DNA of 64,000 nucleotides from positions 2,108,001 through 2,172,000 of the forward strand of contig JAPEHQ010000004.1 in NCBI GenBank assembly GCA_027405735.1, read 5' to 3'. This stretch comes from Mucor racemosus. Its lineage: Eukaryota > Mucoromycota > Mucoromycetes > Mucorales > Mucoraceae. The position numbers and the translations under genes are program-made. Below the pieces are notes generated by a model. It searched no databases. It had not been told where the DNA came from and was given only the letters and a program-made list of their open reading frames with translations. Positions 59,017-64,000 of the stretch are shown in pieces (the stretch's first letter is position 1; each line of letters opens with the position of its first letter).

Positions 59017-60197
59017 TTATTCAACCGCATCACTAATACCATCTTCCATAATAGCAAAAGTACATTCACTTTCTGCCAACGAAGGGGAATCATAGATTTT
59101 ACAAATACGATTCTCTCCACGACCCTTACGTAATTGCAATCTTGTACATGAAGCATGAGCGATAATATTACCACCTGCAGGTTTCTTGGGATCTGGATTA
59201 AACATGGAAGCACCACCATCAACTTGTGCAACTACTTGATTTGTGATTACAACTGCTACACCAAATTCATCTGCTAAACGTTGAAGTTGACGAAGAAATT
59301 GTCCTAAATGTATTTGACGTGCGGCTAACTCTCCACGACCTGAAAAATCTGTACGATAAAGTGCCATAGCTGAATCGACAATCAAAATGGAAAACCTTGC
59401 TTCAGACATCATGGCTGCAGCTTGAATTAAAAGGGATGTTTGGTGATCTGTATTATAAGCACGAGCATATGCAATGTTATCTAATGTTTCTTCACCATTT
59501 AACGAATATTTGTTGGCTATAGAGAGGATACGGCTTGGTCGAAATGTGCCCTCAGTATCAATGAATAAACATTTGCCTTCTCCTCCTCCCATACTAACTG
59601 GTAATTGTGCAGTAACCGATAATGTATGACACAATTGACTTTTGCCTGTTCTAAATTCTCCAAATAACTCTGTAATAGACCCTGTCTCAATACCACCTAT
59701 ATGAAAAGCGATTTAGTTGCGTATTCAATATTTCCGTAGCAACTAATTTTTACCTCCCAAAACACGATCCAGTTCTGCGGAACCTGTTGTTATGGTTACA
59801 ATTTCTTGTCGACGTTGATGCACATCCATTGCCGTAGTAAAGCCCAAATTTACAATTTTCGCAGCTAATTTTGTTGATAAATATCGAGAATATTTTATCT
59901 CTTTAAAAGAACTGCGAACTTACCTTCTGCCAAGATTCGATCTGCCTTTGTTTCTGAAATACCTTTAATAGCGAGCAATGCTTTTTTAGGTGCATAAGCA
60001 ACAGATTCAACAGTGTAAAAACCACCTTCCTTCATTTTTTTGATATCAGTTGCTGAAATTCCAGAGGCCTGAGCGAAAAAGAAAAAAAAAAGTAATGTCA
60101 ATATGATAGATACAGTATTGAATGTTTCTTTACATACTTCTAATTTGGAGATCAATAAAAATCCAGTCTCTTCATCATCGCTTTGTGTTTGGGACAT
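59017..60197 (-). CDS. RAD51: RAD51 recombinase
   Basis: It forms filaments on single-stranded DNA and catalyses strand exchange in homologous recombination. Exons 60197-60138, 60068-59924, 59864-59754, 59696-59017; 331 residues, normal for the family. The N-terminal helix-hairpin-helix domain spans about residues 25-75 ([20 protein letters not shown]). The linker [12 protein letters not shown] is followed by Walker [10 protein letters not shown] (about 118-126) and Walker [21 protein letters not shown]. The DNA-binding loops show [10 protein letters not shown] and [11 protein letters not shown]. The sequence is closer to Rad51 than to Dmc1 in the linker and in [11 protein letters not shown]. 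All four splice junctions keep the family alignment. The stop is 211 bp from the start of the CLPB-like gene on the same strand. Confidence 0.95.
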
Positions 60198-60863
60198 AGT
60201 ACAAGTGTTAATTTTTCTTTTTGCGGTTAATTAAGATGGAAAAAATAAATGAATTTGAGAAATTGGATTCGAGATACGGGCAGTGTCCCGTTCTCGTGTT
60301 TGTGAAGCGCGACTGTGAAAACATCCAGTGTTACAGTAACCAATTTGACGAATCAAACGTTTTATCACCAGATATGGTGGTTTTGCAAATTCAACGTTGA
60401 TTTCATATGTTTCAGATAGTGCTTTTGCCTAAATGATGGCTTTGAAGATAATAAAAAGTGTTATGTTACAATGGTAGCGCCAACCAACAAATGTTTTTTT
60501 TTTGCGTTGCTCGAAATTACCCAAGAAACAATAGTTTTAAAGGATTTTTCAGGTACACTTGGTTGCTTCATTGTATACAAATCAAACTTAAACGACTCTT
60601 CAGACTTCATTTTTACTTTCTTTATTTTTATTCTGGGTATTTATTTACTAAAAAGTTGGTAAAAATCGATAAACTTGCTCAAAGCATCTGAGGTTCGGTC
60701 ACTCTGGATCGCTCTAAGTCACTCAATTTTAAATAAATGGTGTTCAGAAATATATTTGGAATCTCATACTTTACAATGAATAGTTTGCTTAAGTGTCGAA
60801 AAATTATATCATGCGTGAATATCTTACGCTTCAACTCTCAAAATTATTATGATACAAAATTTA
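60198..60863. other. Intergenic between RAD51 and the DYRK kinase
   Basis: It holds the RAD51 promoter side and the 3' UTR of the kinase gene. Two overlapping plus-strand ORFs near 60,458-60,691 have no motif and are rejected as genes. Confidence 0.4.
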
Positions 60864-63860
60864 TTATTTTTTCATGGCTTGAATCCATGGATGATTTAAG
60901 GCGTCTATTGGCTTCAGTCTTTCTTCAGGTTCCCAAGTGAGACATTTGCTAATAAAGTCTCCAAAATCTCTATCAAAATTGTCATATGTAGATCGTTTAA
61001 GCGCTTCAGTAAATGTCATTGAGTTGGGCCTTCTTTTTTTGCCTTTTGAATTGATTGATTTACGAGGCTGATCATACATGTCTATCAGGTAAAAAATATT
61101 AGCAAAAGGCATGGTTATATAAATATATACACAATACCAAAAAATTGCTTCTTTCTTGTACATCTATCCAAATAATCTTTATTGGGTACACCTAATAACT
61201 GCATTATGCATGCTAATTGATCAGGCTCATTTTCACCCGGAAACAAGGGTTTCCCTGTATATAACTCTGCCAATATGCATCCTGTACTCCACATATCGAT
61301 CGGTAATCCGTAATCTAAGCCAAGTATAACCTCAGGAGCACGATAAAATCTACTTTGAATGTACGTGTATACTTTTTCATTGGAATAGCATGAACTGCCA
61401 TAATCAATAACGCGAATGCCACTTCGATCGGGTTGTTTTAATAGGATATTTTCTGGTTTCAAATCACAATGAATCACATTGTGTTCACTGAGAAGCTTTA
61501 AAGATGTCAAGATCTGATAGGCAAATCTATGAAGGTTTTTGTTTAAAATCTAAATATACATAGGATATATATATATATATAACTTTACCTCTTTACTAAT
61601 CCCATACTAAATCCTTGATATGAATTTTGTTGCAGAATTTCATATAAATTGAGACTCAAACACTCAAAAACGATGCATAAATGGTCTCTAAAATAAAAGC
61701 TATCCATCATTCTGACATTATAATGTTTATTCTTGGGGTCCTAAAGCAAGATATGAATAAAACGCTTGTAATGATTATACAGAAAAACATACCCATTTCA
61801 TTAATTTCTCCAATATTCTCACTTCTGTTTGTGCTTGTGCATGAAACCTCTTTTTATTTCGAATGATCTTGACAGCCACAAAACTGTTTTCGCCATGTAA
61901 TTTATGATCTTTACATTTCACAACTTGTCCGAAAGATCCTTTCCCCAGACTTTCAACAATTTCATATCTATAATTCAAATGATCTTTCACTGCAATATGA
62001 TAATCACCTTTGTCGTCATCATAGCCATAATTATGTGCTGTTTCATCAGTTGAGGCCTGATGCTTTTTAGCGTGTGAGCCAACGAAATAAATGGCTGGAT
62101 ATCTCATAATTTCTGTCTTTTCAAACGGTGATAAAAATGGTCTATATTTGTTCAGAGCAGCTACACATGTACCGTAAAAAGTTAATGCCAAAATTTCAGT
62201 TTTTGTAGCATAATAGACTTACTTTTTGCACTCATGACCTCTGTATTACCATACTCCTTCTTATACTCGTTAATGACTGGTTCATCCTGTTGCTGTTGCT
62301 GTTCTTCATTTTCAGTTGGTATACGAACATCTACTAAGCATTGTAATCTATCATGTATTTTATCCATCCGGGAATCATGCGATGCAGTACGACTAATTCC
62401 AAGCGGTGAAAATCCATCTGTGTGATGATGATGATGATCGTCTATAATTATATCATCGGGTTGACTGATTAAACCCTGTGCAGAAATTAAATTTGCACTG
62501 AGCCTTCTTGAGTTTTCTCTTTCTCTATCAAGTTGATCTTGTAAAATATCATTTGCTCCAGTTGGAAATGATGGACGTCTTTGATAGTTTACAGAAATTT
62601 CCTTTCTTGGATTTGATGGCAGTCTTTTGATTGATTTTGGAACAATAACTTCAGGTTTTCTTAATTTTGTAGCAGGGGTTGTAGTTGTAGTTGTAGTTGT
62701 TGCAGCGGTAATAGTTGCAGTAGGTATATTTGGCACCTGATTTATAACTGTAGATCGGGTGATAATTGTTGGTTCCTGAATCTGTGGTGTTTCATCTTTG
62801 GCAATTTTATTGGTATTTTGCTGTTGTTGAGTAGATTTAGGTAATGGGATTCTAGTGTTTAAGCTACATTGTTTAATTGGTATCTTTTCTTGTTGTTGTT
62901 TCATCAAATCCCCAGTTATGCTTGAATATTCGGTTGAGATGGTCTAATTAGGTTAAGCAAATGTATAAATGTGTGTGTGAGAAAGAGAAAGAAAGACGCA
63001 TTAATTTCAGTTTTGCCTTTTGATACTCTCCCCTCTCCCCCCCCCCTTTTAATATTTACATGATGAGCTCCTTTTTTAGAAGTTATAGTAGGTGACAAGG
63101 TCAGAAGATCTTCTTTAGAACCATCAATGACAGGCATTACCTTACTATCGCGCACGGGTGATATAAGTGGATCAAATTCAGCTAGTTCTCGGTTTGCTTT
63201 GCCTAATTCTCGAGGAATTGGCTTAACAAGCCTAGCTATAGATGTATGTCGAACACGTCTACCAGGTGAAGAAGGTGGTGTAGGGCCAAGTTGAATAGAT
63301 GATGCAGTAGAAACAGCTGTTGTAGTAGCAATGATAGGTGGATGATTATTAGTAGTGGTATTAGTAATTGTATGTATGTTATCTGCTGATTGATGTGTAT
63401 AATTCACTGGCCTACGTGGTGTAGGAAGTCGAGTGGGCATTGTTTTAGTAGTTGATTTAGAATCTATGGCAATGGCATCAATGACTGAAGATGATGGTTG
63501 CTTTGTTGACTTTTGCAATGGATCAAACTTTTGCAGCGATGTAGTTAGAGATTTACTATAATCATTTTTACTATCCTTGTCCAGCAAGTTGACATTATTC
63601 TTGTTGTTTTCATGTAGTGAATCGCGAGATTGTTTCTGATTGATAATATTTGGTTGGACGGATGGAAATTCTGTCATATCTAATAAATTAACTGAGGTTC
63701 TTCTATTTGATATGCAATGCTTGGTTGATTTTTCGACTTGGTCTCCTTGGCTATTCTCCTCTTGTTTTGCAACATCTTCTTCCTCTTCTTCTTGATTATC
63801 ATCGGAAGAATCAAGATAATTTACATTATGAGGCTTCAACTGATTATTATGATCAGTCAT
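60864..63860 (-). CDS. DYRK-family protein kinase (Pom1/Yak1-like CMGC group)
   Basis: Dual-specificity kinase that autophosphorylates on tyrosine and then acts on Ser/Thr. Exons 63860-63060, 62943-62223, 62160-61793, 61740-61590, 61527-61138, 61081-60864; 882 residues. The first 500 residues are disordered, S/T/P- and Q/N-rich. A DYRK-homology box comes just before the kinase ([25 protein letters not shown]; from about 508). The catalytic domain shows [36 protein letters not shown], the YTY activation loop in [15 protein letters not shown] (about 733) and [16 protein letters not shown]. The DH box puts it in the DYRK group (DYRK2/Pom1 side) rather than Yak1. The ATG at 63,860 (MTDHNNQ) is chosen; another in-frame ATG at 63,914 would add 18 residues, and a further 5' exon cannot be excluded. 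Confidence 0.9.
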
Positions 63861-64000
63861 TCTATTGGTATATATGTGTATATAATAATGCGTCATTAAG
63901 GTGATAAATATCATTTGATTTTCATTTTACCTATAATATATACAACGTAATACAGAAAGATTGGATTTGGTTATTCAGGTAGTGATAAATAATAATAAAT

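Noticed and set aside
60458..60691. Two overlapping plus-strand ORFs between RAD51 and the DYRK gene
   Set aside because: No motif or splice partners; composition matches noncoding AT-rich DNA.

Overview
The window looks like nuclear DNA of an early-diverging fungus, most likely Mucoromycota/Mucorales. The evidence is the very AT-rich intergenic DNA, genes split by many introns of about 50-60 bp with GTAAGT/GTATGT donors and AG acceptors, and a gene set that includes an RNA-recombinase, a C2-type phosphatidylserine decarboxylase, an AGC kinase and a DYRK kinase. No bacterial-type operons, CRISPR arrays, rRNA genes or convincing intact tRNA genes were seen. The genus is an inference. Every exon model below was spliced by hand from the sequence; all close in frame.

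Gene islands. (1) 5.5-9.0 kb, minus: a PSD2-type phosphatidylserine decarboxylase in six exons. (2) 12.7-16.4 kb, minus: an F-box/leucine-rich-repeat protein and a Myb/SANT protein with a U-box-like C terminus. (3) 30.8-42.7 kb: a small unknown protein (minus), a DUF202 membrane protein (plus), a BRE/BRCC45-like protein (plus), a secreted S28 serine carboxypeptidase (plus), a very-long-chain 3-oxoacyl-CoA reductase (minus) and a PX-domain AGC kinase (minus). (4) 56.4-63.9 kb, minus: an ankyrin-AAA+ CLPB/Skd3-type disaggregase, RAD51 and a DYRK-family kinase. These are mostly housekeeping genes (lipid synthesis, proteostasis, recombination, signalling) and show no sign of one shared pathway.

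Repeat islands. 0-5 kb, 16.8-30.1 kb and 44.3-55.8 kb are built from a few recurring families. 'R' (about 1.8 kb) sits directly beside 'S', a TIR element whose ends read CACTACGGCCG...CGGCCGTAGTG. S has a near full-length copy at 46,213-50,608. It carries a short fragment whose translation resembles a WD repeat of cytoplasmic dynein intermediate chain. An R-S unit and its inverted partner form a giant inverted repeat (16,904-30,016) with arms of about 4.4 kb. Its right arm is split by a 5'-truncated LINE with a 12-bp target duplication. Other nested pieces are family 'T' (0.5-0.7 kb), a block 'V' with a tRNA-like internal promoter box, a 487-bp hAT-type MITE with a perfect 8-bp target duplication, a 147-bp fold-back MITE and a cluster of three small palindromic MITEs. 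A DDE-transposase-like reading frame runs off the left edge.

The most unusual object is the R-S inverted repeat with its captured gene fragment. It looks like a nested transposon structure, not a functional system, and its novelty cannot be judged without database searches.
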